Assembly: GCF_000761445.1 (NCBI RefSeq)
Contig: NZ_KN196470.1
Location: 1,906,823 to 1,970,822 of the forward strand
Direction: 5' to 3'
DNA length: 64,000 bases
Source of the DNA: Oleiagrimonas soli
GTDB taxonomy: Bacteria; Pseudomonadota; Gammaproteobacteria; Xanthomonadales; Rhodanobacteraceae
Shown: positions 55,161-64,000 of the stretch, one piece after another
Position numbering within the stretch: position 1 is the stretch's first letter
Layout of the letters: each line of letters starts with the position of its first letter
The notes under the pieces: model-generated
The model's input: only the letters and a program-made list of their open reading frames with translations
Database searches by the model: none
Told to the model about the DNA's origin: nothing
Position numbers and translations under genes: made by a program

Positions 55161-56000
55161 TCACAAGCGCAGGAACAGGAAGGCCGCGATCGCCAGGGCC
55201 AGCGCGGCCGCCGTCACGATCAGCCACCACACCTCCCGGCGCGGTCCGGCGCTGTCCTCGGGCAGCATGGCGTCGTTACCGGGCGTGCTCGCCGGCGTGT
55301 CGACCACGCGTTCGGAGGCATCGACGATGAAGCGATGCGGGCCAATGGCGATCTGGTCGCCGTCGCGCAGCACGGCCTCGCGCACCGGCACACCGTTCAG
55401 GGTCAACAGGCAGCTCTCCGGCAGATGCACGCAACGTAGGTGCAGCGCGTCGTCCTCGCGTCGCAGCGAGACACAGGCATCGGGCGCATGCGCAAGGCCC
55501 AGCGGCCACAGACCGGTGTTGTCGAGATCCAGGTGCTCGCCGATCTGTCGCGCGCGCCCCGACAGCGGTCCGGCCACGGCGCGCAGACCGGCCAGGCCAA
55601 TGCGCGGCGCCTCGCCCTGCGCCACGTCGCACAGACGCAGCCGGGTGTCGCCGATGCCGAGACTGTCGCCCGCCCGCACCAGCGCACGCTCGCGGACCTG
55701 GCGCGCATTGAGATACACGCGCCCGGCGCCCGGTGTCACGGTCAGGCTCAGACCGCGAGCGTCGCGCAGCAGTTGCAGATGATGCGGAGCGATACCGGCC
55801 CCTTCCAGCACCAGATCGTTGTCGGCCGCGCTGCCGATGCGAAAGACCTGGCGGGTCCAGTCGATGCCCGAACGCTCGGCGTTGGCGAATTCGATGCGCA
55901 TGTTGGCCGATCCGTTGCCGCCGTGCGCACGCGCGTGACGGGAATCCGGGAGATTCCCTGCGGCGTCGGCGAGCGTTGCCCCGTTGCTGGTGAACGTCAT
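55161..56000 (-). CDS. FHA-domain membrane protein
   Basis: 279 residues from ATG 56000 (MTFTSNGATL); an internal ATG 33 codons on would still include the first domain. Two forkhead-associated (FHA) domains: about 34-120 (FRIGSAADNDLVLEG, HHLQLLRD) and about 150-240 (second copy ending IAIGPHRFIVD), then a single C-terminal membrane helix (WWLIVTAAALALAIAAFLFL), so a tail-anchored protein facing the cytoplasm. FHA domains bind phosphothreonine. No kinase gene is adjacent. Confidence 0.85.
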   Translation of the reverse strand: MTFTSNGATLADAAGNLPDSRHARAHGGNGSANMRIEFANAERSGIDWTRQVFRIGSAADNDLVLEGAGIAPHHLQLLRDARGLSLTVTPGAGRVYLNARQVRERALVRAGDSLGIGDTRLRLCDVAQGEAPRIGLAGLRAVAGPLSGRARQIGEHLDLDNTGLWPLGLAHAPDACVSLRREDDALHLRCVHLPESCLLTLNGVPVREAVLRDGDQIAIGPHRFIVDASERVVDTPASTPGNDAMLPEDSAGPRREVWWLIVTAAALALAIAAFLFLRL

Positions 56001-56137
56001 GATACCCCTAAGCTTGCAGACTGTAGTGCAACCGGCGCTGACTGCGCGGGGGCATGCCGCGCGCACGCGAGGCTGCGGTATGCTTCGTGCTTCGCCGACG
56101 GTGTCACGCCGTCCCGCCAGCACCTCACGGAAACGCC

Positions 56138-56428
56138 ATGCCCTCGATCGACATCCGCCGCACGCATCCCCTGGGTCTGGACACCGCTCGTCAGGCCGTG
56201 GACAAGGTCGCCCAGCGCATGCGCGAAAAGTTCGGCGTCGACACCCGCTGGGAAGACGACACCCTGCGTTTCAGCCACATGGGCATCGACGGCGGCATCG
56301 CGGTCAACGACAAGGAAGTGCACGTGCAGGCCCGCCTGGGCATGCTGATGTCGGCACTGAAGCCGCGCATCGAGAGCGAAATCCACGCCAAGCTGGACGA
56401 GTATTTCGGCCCCGCAACGACGAACTGA
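56138..56428 (+). CDS. Polyhydroxyalkanoic acid system family protein
   Basis: 96 residues matching the PHA_gran_rgn family: [21 protein letters not shown] at the N-terminus and [16 protein letters not shown] in the middle. The family is named from PHA-gene neighbourhoods in pseudomonads but is widespread and its function is unproven; no PHA genes are here. ATG at 56138 with ACGGAAA upstream. It precedes infA by 94 bases. Confidence 0.85.
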   Translation: MPSIDIRRTHPLGLDTARQAVDKVAQRMREKFGVDTRWEDDTLRFSHMGIDGGIAVNDKEVHVQARLGMLMSALKPRIESEIHAKLDEYFGPATTN

Positions 56429-56451
56429 GCCGCCGCCGCGAACGTATGCCT

Positions 56452-56479
56452 TTGATCGGAGGGCCGGGCGTGGCAAAAT
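56452..56479 (+). promoter_or_regulatory. Probable promoter of infA
   Basis: TTGATC (56452-56457), 16-base spacer, CAAAAT (56474-56479). Predicted start is near 56486, giving a ~37-base leader before the infA ATG. Confidence 0.5.
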
Positions 56480-56522
56480 GTACGGCTTACGCGGCCGCAT
56501 CGGCCCGCTCGCTGAAGAATTT

Positions 56523-56741
56523 ATGGCCAAAGACGACGTTATCGAAATGGAAGGCAAGGTCCTGGAGACCCTGCCCAACACCATGTTCCGCGTGGAGCTG
56601 GAGAACGGCCACGTGATCACCGCCCACATCTCCGGCCGCATGCGCAAGCACTACATCCGCATCCTGACCGGCGACAAGGTGCGCGTCGAGATGACGCCGT
56701 ACGACCTGACCAAGGGTCGTATCACCTACCGCATGAAGTAA
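56523..56741 (+). CDS. infA: Translation initiation factor IF-1
   Basis: 72 residues, a single S1-like OB fold: [19 protein letters not shown] start, and [24 protein letters not shown]. Nearly full family identity in pattern. It occupies the ribosomal A site with IF-2 and IF-3 at initiation. The ATG follows GAAGAA. It neighbours clpA convergently, as in E. coli, where infA and clpA are also neighbours. Confidence 0.99.
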   Translation: MAKDDVIEMEGKVLETLPNTMFRVELENGHVITAHISGRMRKHYIRILTGDKVRVEMTPYDLTKGRITYRMK

Positions 56742-56789
56742 TCGCCGGTCGCGCCGAAGCGCGATCCGCAATCACCGAATTCCGTCATG

Positions 56790-56813
56790 AGCCTGGGGCG
56801 ACCCGGGCTTTTT
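56790..56813 (+). terminator. Terminator after infA
   Basis: AGCCTGGG / CCCGGGCT stem with one wobble pair, GCGA loop and TTTTT, ending ~72 bases after the infA stop. Confidence 0.75.
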
Positions 56814-56898
56814 GCCGTGGACGCAAAGACCTCGCAACGACCTCGCGCACGTTCCGCGCCAGAGACGCCGTGTCGCCGACGCCCTCCCTGACAAGACA

Positions 56899-56932
56899 AG
56901 GCCCGGGGCGTCGCCGCCCCGGGCCGCTTTTT
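56899..56932. terminator. GC-rich terminator between infA and clpA
   Basis: An 11-bp perfect stem GGCCCGGGGCG / CGCCCCGGGCC (56900-56910 with 56915-56925) followed by GCTTTTT on the plus strand; on the minus strand the T-run is weak. It sits 17 bases from the clpA stop and probably ends clpA transcription as well. Confidence 0.7.
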
Positions 56933-56948
56933 CCATCCACGGCGAACC

Positions 56949-59222
56949 TCAGCTCACGGTCGCCGGCAGCTTCTCGCCAGCTTCGGTCTCGACCACCAGT
57001 TCGTCGCCGGCGACGCTCAGCTTCACCTTGCCGCCGCCGGCCAGCTTGCCGAACAGCAGTTCGTCGGCGAGCGGACGCTTGATGTGTTCCTGGATCACGC
57101 GGGCCATCGGCCGCGCGCCCATCTGCGGATCGAAGCCGCGCTCGGCCAGCCAGCGTCGCGCGTCGGCGCTGACGTCGACGGTGACCTGCTTCTCGTTGAG
57201 CTGCGTCTCCAGCTCGATCAGGAACTTGTCGACCACGCGCAGGATGTGATCGAAGTCCAGCGAGCTGAACTGGATGATCGCGTCCAGACGGTTGCGGAAC
57301 TCCGGCGTGAAGGTGCGGCGGATGGTTTCCATCGCGTCTGGCGAATGGTTCTGCTCGACGAAGCCGATGGTCCGGCGCGACGCCAGCTGCGCGCCAGCAT
57401 TGGTGGTCATCACCAGGATCACGTTCTTGAAGTTCGCCTCGCGGCCATTGGTGTCGGTCAGCACGCCGCGGTCCATGACCTGCAGCAGGATGTTGAACAC
57501 GTCCGGATGCGCCTTCTCGATCTCGTCCAGCAGCAGCACGCAGTGCGGGTGCTTGGTCACCGCCTCGGTCAGCAGACCACCCTGGTCGAAGCCGACGTAG
57601 CCCGGAGGCGCGCCGACCAGACGCGACACCGAGTGCGCCTCCATGTACTCGGACATGTCGAAGCGGATCATCTCGATGCCCAACTGCATGGCGAGCTGCT
57701 TGGTGACCTCGGTCTTGCCGACGCCGGTCGGGCCGGCCAGCAGGAAGCTGCCGATCGGTTTCTTCGGATCGGCCAGACCGGAACGCGCCATCTTGATCGA
57801 CGCGGACAGCGCCTCGATGGCCGGATCCTGTCCGAACACCACCATCTTCAGATTGCGTTCGAGGTTCTTCAGCACGTCGCGGTCGGACGCCGAGACCTGC
57901 TTGGTCGGAATCCGCGCCATGCGCGCGACGATGAACTCGATGTCGGCCACCTCGATGCGTTCGCTGCGCTCGTTCTCCGGGAACAGGCGCTGACGCGCAC
58001 CCGCTTCGTCGATGACGTCGATGGCCTTGTCCGGCAGCAGACGGTCGGGAATGTGCTTGACCGACAGATCCACGGCGGCCTGCAACGCCTCGCCGCTGTA
58101 CTCGACGGCGTGGTGCTTCTCGAAACGCTCCTTGAGACCGCGCAGAATTTCCACGCTCTCGGCGATGCTCGGCTCGACGATGTCGATCTTCTGGAAGCGC
58201 CGCGCCAGCGCGCGGTCCTTCTCGAAGATGCCGCGGAATTCCTGGAACGTGGTCGAACCGATGCAGCGCAACTCGCCCGACGCCAGCATCGGCTTGATCA
58301 GGTTCGACGCGTCCATGGTGCCGCCCGACGCCGAACCGGCGCCGATGATGGTGTGGATCTCGTCGATGAACAGGATCGCGTTCTTTTCCTTCTTCAGCTG
58401 ACCGATCACCGCCTTCAGACGCTTCTCGAAATCGCCGCGGTACTTGGTGCCGGCGACCAGCGCGCCCAGGTCCAGCGCCCAGATGGTGCTGTCGGCCAGT
58501 ACGTCCGGCACGTCGCCCTCGACGATGCGCTTGGCCAGGCCTTCCGCCAGCGCGGTCTTGCCGACGCCGGCCTCGCCCACGTACAGCGGGTTGTTCTTGC
58601 GCCGGCGGCACAGCACCTGGATGGTGCGCTCGACCTCTTCCTGACGCCCGATCAGCGGATCGATGCGCCCTTCCTCGGCTTGCGCGTTGAGGTTGTTGGC
58701 GTATTCCTGCAACGGGTTGTTGCCGGCCTCGGCGGCCGCTTCCTCGCCCTCGCGCTGCTCGGCGGCGGGCGGAGTTTCGCTGTCGTCGCTGATGCGTGCG
58801 ATGCCGTGCGAGATGTAGTTGACCACGTCGAGCCGGGTCACCTCCTGCTGGTGCAGGAAATACACGGCATGGGAATCCTTCTCGCCGAAGATCGCCACCA
58901 GCACATTGGCGCCGGTGACTTCCTTCCGCCCCGAGGACTGCACGTGATACACCGCGCGCTGCAGCACACGCTGGAAACCGAGCGTGGGCTGGGTGTCGCG
59001 CTCGTCGCCGTCCTGCAGCACCGGCACGGTTTCTTCGATGATCTTGCCCAGCGCGTCGCTCAGACGCGCCAGGTCGACGTTGCACGCGCGCAGGACGGTC
59101 GTCGCCGATGCGTTGTCGAGCAGCGCTAGCAGCAGATGCTCCACGGTCATGAACTCGTGGCGCTGCTCACGGGCCGACTTGTAGCAGTGGCCGATGGTGA
59201 GCTCGAGATCCTTGCTGAACAT
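56949..59222 (-). CDS. clpA: ATP-dependent Clp protease ATP-binding subunit ClpA
   Basis: 757 residues. N-domain (1-145), first AAA+ module with [15 protein letters not shown] near residue 220, second with [14 protein letters not shown] near 495, each with Walker B and sensor motifs, and the ClpP-contact loop in D2. It unfolds proteins for ClpP, including N-end-rule substrates brought by ClpS. ATG at 59222. It lies 69 bases after clpS, with a GC hairpin (CCCGCCCGCGGGCGGG) between. Confidence 0.98.
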   Translation of the reverse strand: MFSKDLELTIGHCYKSAREQRHEFMTVEHLLLALLDNASATTVLRACNVDLARLSDALGKIIEETVPVLQDGDERDTQPTLGFQRVLQRAVYHVQSSGRKEVTGANVLVAIFGEKDSHAVYFLHQQEVTRLDVVNYISHGIARISDDSETPPAAEQREGEEAAAEAGNNPLQEYANNLNAQAEEGRIDPLIGRQEEVERTIQVLCRRRKNNPLYVGEAGVGKTALAEGLAKRIVEGDVPDVLADSTIWALDLGALVAGTKYRGDFEKRLKAVIGQLKKEKNAILFIDEIHTIIGAGSASGGTMDASNLIKPMLASGELRCIGSTTFQEFRGIFEKDRALARRFQKIDIVEPSIAESVEILRGLKERFEKHHAVEYSGEALQAAVDLSVKHIPDRLLPDKAIDVIDEAGARQRLFPENERSERIEVADIEFIVARMARIPTKQVSASDRDVLKNLERNLKMVVFGQDPAIEALSASIKMARSGLADPKKPIGSFLLAGPTGVGKTEVTKQLAMQLGIEMIRFDMSEYMEAHSVSRLVGAPPGYVGFDQGGLLTEAVTKHPHCVLLLDEIEKAHPDVFNILLQVMDRGVLTDTNGREANFKNVILVMTTNAGAQLASRRTIGFVEQNHSPDAMETIRRTFTPEFRNRLDAIIQFSSLDFDHILRVVDKFLIELETQLNEKQVTVDVSADARRWLAERGFDPQMGARPMARVIQEHIKRPLADELLFGKLAGGGKVKLSVAGDELVVETEAGEKLPATVS

Positions 59223-59291
59223 TCGGATCGTCTCCTGGTTGGACTCTGCGGCCCGCCCGCGGGCGGGGCTATACGCTGAAAATGGGGTCGC

Positions 59292-59624
59292 TCAGAGTTT
59301 TTCCATAGTGCACATCAACGGGTGCTGATGGGTCCTTGAATATTCATTGACCTGGGTGACCTTGGTTTCGGCCACTTCGCGCGAAAACACGCCGCACACG
59401 CCCTTGCCGCGGGTATGCACGTGCAGCATCACCTGCACCGCCTGTTCCTGGTTCATGGCGAAGAACGAGCGCAGCACCTCGACGACGAAATCCATCGGCG
59501 TGTAGTCGTCGTTGATCAGCACCACCTGGAACATCGGCGGCTTGCCGAGTTTCGGTTTCGCGGACTCGACGGCGATGCCGTGTTCGTAGTCGCGTTCGTG
59601 ATCGTGGTCGGAAGAATGGGCCAT
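59292..59624 (-). CDS. clpS: ATP-dependent Clp protease adaptor ClpS
   Basis: 110 residues. A disordered, histidine-rich N-terminus ([13 protein letters not shown]) and the core with [18 protein letters not shown], which forms the N-degron pocket. [11 protein letters not shown] and the C-terminal end follow. It hands N-end-rule substrates to ClpA. ATG at 59624 is chosen because a TATAAT -10 sequence (59653-59658, minus strand) lies about 29 bases upstream, which would make a longer start untranscribed. Confidence 0.95.
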   Translation of the reverse strand: MAHSSDHDHERDYEHGIAVESAKPKLGKPPMFQVVLINDDYTPMDFVVEVLRSFFAMNQEQAVQVMLHVHTRGKGVCGVFSREVAETKVTQVNEYSRTHQHPLMCTMEKL

Positions 59625-59652
59625 GAGCGAAGAAGTGTCCGGTTTCGCCTGC

Positions 59653-59658
59653 ATTATA
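59653..59658 (-). promoter_or_regulatory. Consensus -10 element upstream of clpS
   Basis: Perfect TATAAT on the minus strand, giving a predicted start near 59646 and a ~22-base leader. No good -35 was identified. Confidence 0.5.
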
Positions 59659-59752
59659 CGCTGGCCCGGCACGCGCACGCGATCCGGGCGACAGGTCTTA
59701 AGTGATGGCACAATGGCGTTTTTCCACGCCGTTACTACGAAAAAACATAAGC

Positions 59753-60250
59753 ATGAACGATGCCAATGCCCCCGCGCCGGCGATCTGGTGCCCGCACGTG
59801 ACCGTGGCCAGCATCGTCGCGGATGACGACGGCCGCTTCCTGATGGTCGAGGAATCGGTCGGCGGCGCGGTGCGCTACAACCAGCCAGCCGGACACCTGG
59901 AGCCCGACGAAGCCCTGACCGACGCCGCCGTGCGCGAGACACTGGAGGAAACCGGCTGGGACATCGAACTGCATCACTTTGTCGGCGTGCATCAGTGGTA
60001 CAGCCCCCAGCATGGCGAACACATCGTGCGCTTCAGCTTCGCCGGCCGCGCCCTTCGCCATCGCCCGGAGCATCCGCTGGACAGCGGCATCATCGGTCCG
60101 CAATGGCTGCGTCGCGACGAGATCGAGGCGCTCGGCGAACGTCTGCGCAGCCCGCTGGTCCTGCGCAGCATCGATGCCTGGCTCGGCGGCCAGCGACTGC
60201 CGCTGAGCGCGGTCACCAGTCTGCTCGGCAAGGAAACGGCGCACGCATGA
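59753..60250 (+). CDS. nudJ: NUDIX hydrolase NudJ-like (phosphatase)
   Basis: 165 residues. The Nudix box is [23 protein letters not shown]-type, with G-x5-E-x7-R-E-x2-E-E-x-G intact. The [19 protein letters not shown] opening and conserved QP agree with the NudJ branch, which hydrolyses nucleoside tri-/diphosphates and thiamine pyrophosphate-type compounds. ATG at 59753 ([12 protein letters not shown]). It overlaps the mnmA start as ATGA, the same nudJ-mnmA-hflD order as in E. coli. Confidence 0.92.
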   Translation: MNDANAPAPAIWCPHVTVASIVADDDGRFLMVEESVGGAVRYNQPAGHLEPDEALTDAAVRETLEETGWDIELHHFVGVHQWYSPQHGEHIVRFSFAGRALRHRPEHPLDSGIIGPQWLRRDEIEALGERLRSPLVLRSIDAWLGGQRLPLSAVTSLLGKETAHA

Positions 60251-61368
60251 AGGTGATGCTCGGCCTGTCCGGCGGCGTCGATTCCTCGGTCGCCGCCCTG
60301 CGCCTGCTCGAAGCGGGCCACGACGTCGAATGCCTGTTCATGCAGAACTGGGAGGAAGACACGCGCGACGGTCCGTGCAGCGCCGACGCCGACCGCAAGG
60401 ACGCCGTGGCCGTGTGCGCCGCGCTGGGCCTGCGTTTCCACAACCGCAACTTCGCCGCCGAATACTGGGACGGCGTGTTCGAGCATTTCCTCGCCGAATA
60501 CCGCGCCGGGCGCACACCCAATCCGGACGTGCTGTGCAACCGCGAGATCAAGTTCCGCACCTTCCTCGACCATGCCCGCGAACTGGGCGCGGAGAAGATC
60601 GCGACCGGCCATTACGCCCGCGTCGACCAGCGCGACGGACAATGGCGCCTGCTGCGCGCGGCCGACGTCAACAAGGACCAGACCTACTTCCTGCATGCGC
60701 TGGGTCAGGAGCAGCTCGCCGCCACCCTGTTCCCGATCGGCGACCTAGCCAAGCCCGACGTCCGCCGCATGGCCGAGGCCGCGCACCTGCCCACGCATGC
60801 GAAGAAGGATTCCACCGGCATCTGCTTCATCGGCGAACGCGATTTCCGCAGCTTCCTGGCCCAGTACATCCCGGCCCGCCCGGGCCGGATGCAGACGCCG
60901 GAGGGCAAGGACTTCGGCGAACACGACGGCGTCATGTACTACACGCTGGGACAGCGCAGCGGCCTGAACATCGGCGGCCGGCGCGGTGCCTCGGGCGAGC
61001 CCTGGTACGTGGTCGGCAAGGACGTGCAGCGCAACATCCTGTACGTCGCCCAGGGTGGCGAGAACGACTGGCTGCAGTCGCATCGCGTGCGCGCCGCCGA
61101 GCTGAGCTGGGTCGCCGGCGCGGCGCCGGCGCACGACTTCGCCTGCACGGCCAAGGTACGCTATCGGCAGACCGACCAGTCCTGCCGGGTGCGCATCGAA
61201 GGCGACAGCGCGCAGATCGTGTTCGAGGACGCCCAGCGCGCCGTGACGCCGGGCCAGTCGATCGTGTTCTACGACGGCGAGGCCTGCCTCGGCGGCGGCG
61301 TCATCGAAGCCACCGACGCCGCTTTCGGCGGGCTCGCGCCACCGCTTTCCACCCTCCATCACGCATGA
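60247..61368 (+). CDS. mnmA: tRNA-specific 2-thiouridylase MnmA
   Basis: 373 residues. N-terminal PP-loop [18 protein letters not shown], catalytic cysteines C97 (VLCNREIKF) and C193 ([10 protein letters not shown]), and the TGHYAR motif. It puts the 2-thio group on U34 of tRNAs for Lys, Glu and Gln with sulfur from the TusBCDE relay. ATG at 60247 overlaps the nudJ stop. Followed by hflD after 73 bases. Confidence 0.98.
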   Translation: MKVMLGLSGGVDSSVAALRLLEAGHDVECLFMQNWEEDTRDGPCSADADRKDAVAVCAALGLRFHNRNFAAEYWDGVFEHFLAEYRAGRTPNPDVLCNREIKFRTFLDHARELGAEKIATGHYARVDQRDGQWRLLRAADVNKDQTYFLHALGQEQLAATLFPIGDLAKPDVRRMAEAAHLPTHAKKDSTGICFIGERDFRSFLAQYIPARPGRMQTPEGKDFGEHDGVMYYTLGQRSGLNIGGRRGASGEPWYVVGKDVQRNILYVAQGGENDWLQSHRVRAAELSWVAGAAPAHDFACTAKVRYRQTDQSCRVRIEGDSAQIVFEDAQRAVTPGQSIVFYDGEACLGGGVIEATDAAFGGLAPPLSTLHHA

Positions 61369-61441
61369 AAGGATCCCTCTGGATGACGCTGCCGCCGCCG
61401 CGCCACACCACGAACGCCCTTCCGCCCCACCGGAGCCACGC

Positions 61442-62065
61442 ATGAACGAAGATCGCGTCCTGGCGCTCGCCGGTATCTTCCAGGGCTGCGCGCTGGCGCA
61501 CCAGTTGGCTACCCGTGGCAGTTGCGACGAAGTCGCGCTGGAACACTCGCTGGGCAGCGTGTTCCGCATCGACGCCGACAACGTGCCCGCGGTGTTCGGC
61601 GGCATCGCCGGCGCGCGGCTGGGTCTGCGCACGCTGACCGAGCAGTTCGACGACAGCCGTCACGAGCTGGCCATCGCGCGCATGGCGGTCACCGTGCTGC
61701 GCGTCGAACGTACCCTGTCCGGCCGCGCCCGACTGATGCAGCAACTGCAAGAAGGCATCGTGCAGGCGCAACGTCAGGCCGATCATTTCGGCTACACGCA
61801 CGCCACGGTCACGGCGCGTCTGGCCGACCTCTACGCTTCCACCATTTCCACCCTGCGTCCGCGCGTCATGGTCAGCGGCTCGCCCTTGCTGTTGCAGCAG
61901 CAGAACGTGGTCGAACGCATCCGCTCTTCGCTGCTGGCCGCCGTGCGCGCCGCGGTGCTGTGGCGGCAGATCGGCGGCCGTCAGTGGCAGCTGATCCTCA
62001 AACGCAAGCAATGCGCGATGATCGCGCGCGGCCTGCTGACCGGCGCCACGCTGGACAGCGGTTGA
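61442..62065 (+). CDS. hflD: High-frequency lysogenization protein HflD homolog
   Basis: 207 residues, all-helical. [24 protein letters not shown] start and [28 protein letters not shown] near the C-terminus match the family. In E. coli it sits on the membrane and affects lambda CII, but its ordinary cellular role is unclear. Third gene of nudJ-mnmA-hflD; in E. coli purB follows, here pgi does. Confidence 0.95.
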   Translation: MNEDRVLALAGIFQGCALAHQLATRGSCDEVALEHSLGSVFRIDADNVPAVFGGIAGARLGLRTLTEQFDDSRHELAIARMAVTVLRVERTLSGRARLMQQLQEGIVQAQRQADHFGYTHATVTARLADLYASTISTLRPRVMVSGSPLLLQQQNVVERIRSSLLAAVRAAVLWRQIGGRQWQLILKRKQCAMIARGLLTGATLDSG

Positions 62066-62135
62066 TCCCGGGGCCGTTCTGTCGCATTTTTGTCCTCTTG
62101 TATCCCCGCAAAACGCACGATTCCCCTGGAGACCC

Positions 62136-64000
62136 ATGAGCACGTTACGCAGCAAAGACGCCTGGCAGGCCCTTGAACGCCATTACGAGAGCATGCGCAA
62201 GCGTCGTCTGCGTGACCTGTTCGCCCGCGATGCCGACCGCGCCAAGCACTTCAGCGCCGAAGCCGCCGGCTGGCGACTGGACTACTCCAAACACCGCGTC
62301 AGCCACGCCACCATGCAGCATCTGTTCGCGCTGGCGCGCGAGTGCAAGCTGGAGGCGCGCCGCGACGCCATGTTCGCCGGCGACAAGGTCAACAACACCG
62401 AACATCGCGCGGCCCTGCACATCGCCCTGCGCGCGCCGGCCGGCAGCGTGATCGAGTGCGACGGCGAGAACGTCGTGCCCGGCGTGCACGCCACCCTCGA
62501 CCGCATGGCGGTGTTCGCCGACGCGGTGCGCAACGGCGACCTGATCGGCTTCAGCGGCAAGCGCATCCGCAACATCGTCAACATCGGCATCGGCGGCTCC
62601 GACCTCGGTCCGGTGATGGCCTACGAGGCGCTGCGCCACTACAGCGACCGCACGCTGCGCATGCGTTTCGTGTCCAACGTCGACCACACCGACTTCGCCG
62701 AAGCGGTGCGCGACCTGGAGCCGGAAGAAACGCTATTCATCGTCGCCTCCAAGACCTTCACCACGCTGGAGACGATGACCAACGCGCACACCGCGCGCGA
62801 CTGGCTGCTGGCCGCGGCCGGCAGCAAGCAGGCGGTGAAGAAGCATTTCGTGGCGCTGTCGACCAACCGCGAAGCGGTGCGCAAGTTCGGCATCCCGGCC
62901 ATGCACACCTTCGGTTTCGAGGACTGGGTCGGCGGGCGCTACTCGATGGATTCGGCCATCGGCCTGTCCACCATGATCGCCATCGGCCCGCGCGCCTTCG
63001 GCGAGATGCTCGACGGCTTCCACGCCATGGACGAGCATTTCCGCAACGCGCCGCTGGAAGAGAACCTGCCGGCGATCATGGGCCTGCTCAGCGTCTGGTA
63101 CACCGACTTCTTCGGCGCCGAGACCGTGGCGGTGCTGCCCTACGAGCAGTATCTGAAACGCTTTCCGGCCTACCTGCAGCAGCTGACCATGGAGTCCAAC
63201 GGCAAGCGCGTCACGCGCGGCGGCAAGGCCGTGGACGTCGCTACCGGCCCGGTGTTCTGGGGCGAACCCGGCACCAACGGCCAGCATTCGTTCTATCAGC
63301 TGATCCATCAGGGCACGCGCCTGATTCCGTGCGACTTCATCGCCTTCGGCCAGTCGCTCAATCCCAGCGGTCGCCATCACGATCTGTTGCTGGCCAACGT
63401 CATAGCCCAGGCCGAGGCGCTGGCCTTCGGCAAGACGCTGAAGGAAGTGCGCGACGAGGGCGTGCCGGCCTCGCTGGCGCCGCACAAGGTGTTCGAGGGC
63501 AACCGCCCGTCCAGTCTGCTGACCGCGCAGCGCCTGACCCCGGCCACGCTGGGCGCGCTGGTGGCGTTGTACGAGCACAGCGTGTTCGTGCAGGCCGCGA
63601 TCTGGGACATCAATCCGTTCGACCAATGGGGCGTGGAACTGGGCAAGGTGCTGGCCAAGAAGGTGGCCGAGGAAATCGAGTCGCCACGCAAGCGCCTGGC
63701 GCACGATGCTTCCACCAACCACGCCATCCGCTGGTACCGCAAGGCGCGCGCGCAGACCGTCAGCGATGGGCTCGGCACGCCGACGGTACTGGTGCTCGAC
63801 ATCGGCGGCACGCACGTCAAGATACGCATCTCCGACCGTGACGAGATGCGTCGCTTCAAGTCCGGTCCGAACCTGACGCCGCAGGACATGATGGACAAGC
63901 TGCTGCCGCTGATCGAGGACTGGCGCTACGACGCCGTCACCCTCGGCGTGCCGGCGCCGGTGATTCAGGGCCGTCTGCGCACCGACCCGATCAACCTCGG
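62136..64000 (+). CDS. pgi: Glucose-6-phosphate isomerase fused to a ROK-type sugar kinase domain (3' end outside window)
   Basis: ATG at 62136 after CTGGAG, with no stop before the window ends (621 codons seen). Residues 1 to ~545 are a full-length phosphoglucose isomerase: [34 protein letters not shown], and the active-site segment [16 protein letters not shown]. Then, with no stop or frameshift, comes [16 protein letters not shown]555-I-G-G-T is the phosphate loop of ROK-family kinases, followed by [15 protein letters not shown]. The second domain continues beyond base 64000. A polyphosphate/ATP glucokinase fused to PGI would turn glucose into fructose 6-phosphate on one chain (inference). 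Separate genes are the rule in other bacteria. Confidence 0.88.
   Translation, partial: MSTLRSKDAWQALERHYESMRKRRLRDLFARDADRAKHFSAEAAGWRLDYSKHRVSHATMQHLFALARECKLEARRDAMFAGDKVNNTEHRAALHIALRAPAGSVIECDGENVVPGVHATLDRMAVFADAVRNGDLIGFSGKRIRNIVNIGIGGSDLGPVMAYEALRHYSDRTLRMRFVSNVDHTDFAEAVRDLEPEETLFIVASKTFTTLETMTNAHTARDWLLAAAGSKQAVKKHFVALSTNREAVRKFGIPAMHTFGFEDWVGGRYSMDSAIGLSTMIAIGPRAFGEMLDGFHAMDEHFRNAPLEENLPAIMGLLSVWYTDFFGAETVAVLPYEQYLKRFPAYLQQLTMESNGKRVTRGGKAVDVATGPVFWGEPGTNGQHSFYQLIHQGTRLIPCDFIAFGQSLNPSGRHHDLLLANVIAQAEALAFGKTLKEVRDEGVPASLAPHKVFEGNRPSSLLTAQRLTPATLGALVALYEHSVFVQAAIWDINPFDQWGVELGKVLAKKVAEEIESPRKRLAHDASTNHAIRWYRKARAQTVSDGLGTPTVLVLDIGGTHVKIRISDRDEMRRFKSGPNLTPQDMMDKLLPLIEDWRYDAVTLGVPAPVIQGRLRTDPINL

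Noticed and set aside
63700-63790. Sequencing frameshift as the cause of the PGI-kinase fusion
   Set aside because: Codons were followed by hand across the junction; both domains are in one frame with intact motifs, so an in-frame fusion is the simplest reading, although a lost stop codon by point error cannot be excluded.

Overview
This is a high-GC window whose gene content and order (carAB-greA, dapB-dnaJ, dnaK-grpE-hrcA|recN, serC-pheA-hisC-aroA, kdsB-uvrC-pgsA-tRNA, clpS-clpA, nudJ-mnmA-hflD) point to a gammaproteobacterium of the order Xanthomonadales/Lysobacterales, most likely Rhodanobacteraceae or a close relative. This is inferred from synteny and protein resemblance, not from a marker gene.

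Layout. 1-2406: end of a beta-oxidation operon (multifunctional FadB/FadN-type protein, then thiolase) with a palindromic repeat between the genes. 2407-5604: accessory stretch with a secreted serine hydrolase, two AT-rich integron-type gene cassettes ended by attC sites but with no integrase, and repeat-rich non-coding DNA. 5605-11203 (minus): GFA-family protein, recJ with a coupled unknown gene, ABC-F ATPase yheS, greA. 11200-15554 (minus): carB and carA from a good sigma70 promoter. 15771-20124 (plus): a tight six-gene unit encoding an encapsulated-ferritin-like protein, a 2OG-Fe(II) oxygenase, a TPR membrane protein, an Lgt-like membrane protein, a radical SAM protein resembling tetraether synthase, and a small membrane protein. 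This is the best candidate for an undescribed system here. 20247-26663 (minus): dapB, dnaJ, a TMEM175-type channel gene, dnaK, grpE, hrcA with sigma32-type promoters. 26825-28743: recN and a possible small RNA with a strong terminator. 28744-41994: mixed housekeeping and stress genes (tcdA, cytochrome c', Mpo1-like, pirin, hydrolase, csp, pldA, slyD, MATE, glutathione peroxidase, sirtuin, dacB, rhomboid, MASE2-GGDEF cyclase, gacA). 41995-43736: AT-richer accessory strip with a small orphan gene and a toxin-antitoxin pair, abutting the 3' end of a tRNA gene. 43737-48014 (minus): tRNA-Leu(UAA), tRNA-Cys, tRNA-Gly, pgsA, uvrC, a low-molecular-weight phosphatase and kdsB. 48118-50400: periplasmic GH3 glycosidase. 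50405-55038 (minus): aroA, hisC, pheA, serC joined by GTGA overlaps. 55161-64000: FHA protein, PHA-system protein, infA, clpA/clpS, nudJ-mnmA-hflD, and a phosphoglucose isomerase whose frame runs without a stop into a ROK-type sugar kinase domain, cut by the window end.

How the genes work together. The strongest functional blocks are de novo carbamoyl phosphate synthesis coupled to GreA; the DnaK/DnaJ/GrpE/HrcA heat-shock module with an internal terminator before dnaJ; the chorismate-to-aromatic amino acid branch plus serine synthesis; N-end-rule proteolysis (ClpA/ClpS); and tRNA modification (MnmA, TcdA). The less ordinary blocks are the six-gene iron/radical-SAM/membrane operon, the orphan cassette pair, the PGI-kinase fusion, and the toxin-antitoxin strip at tRNA-Leu.
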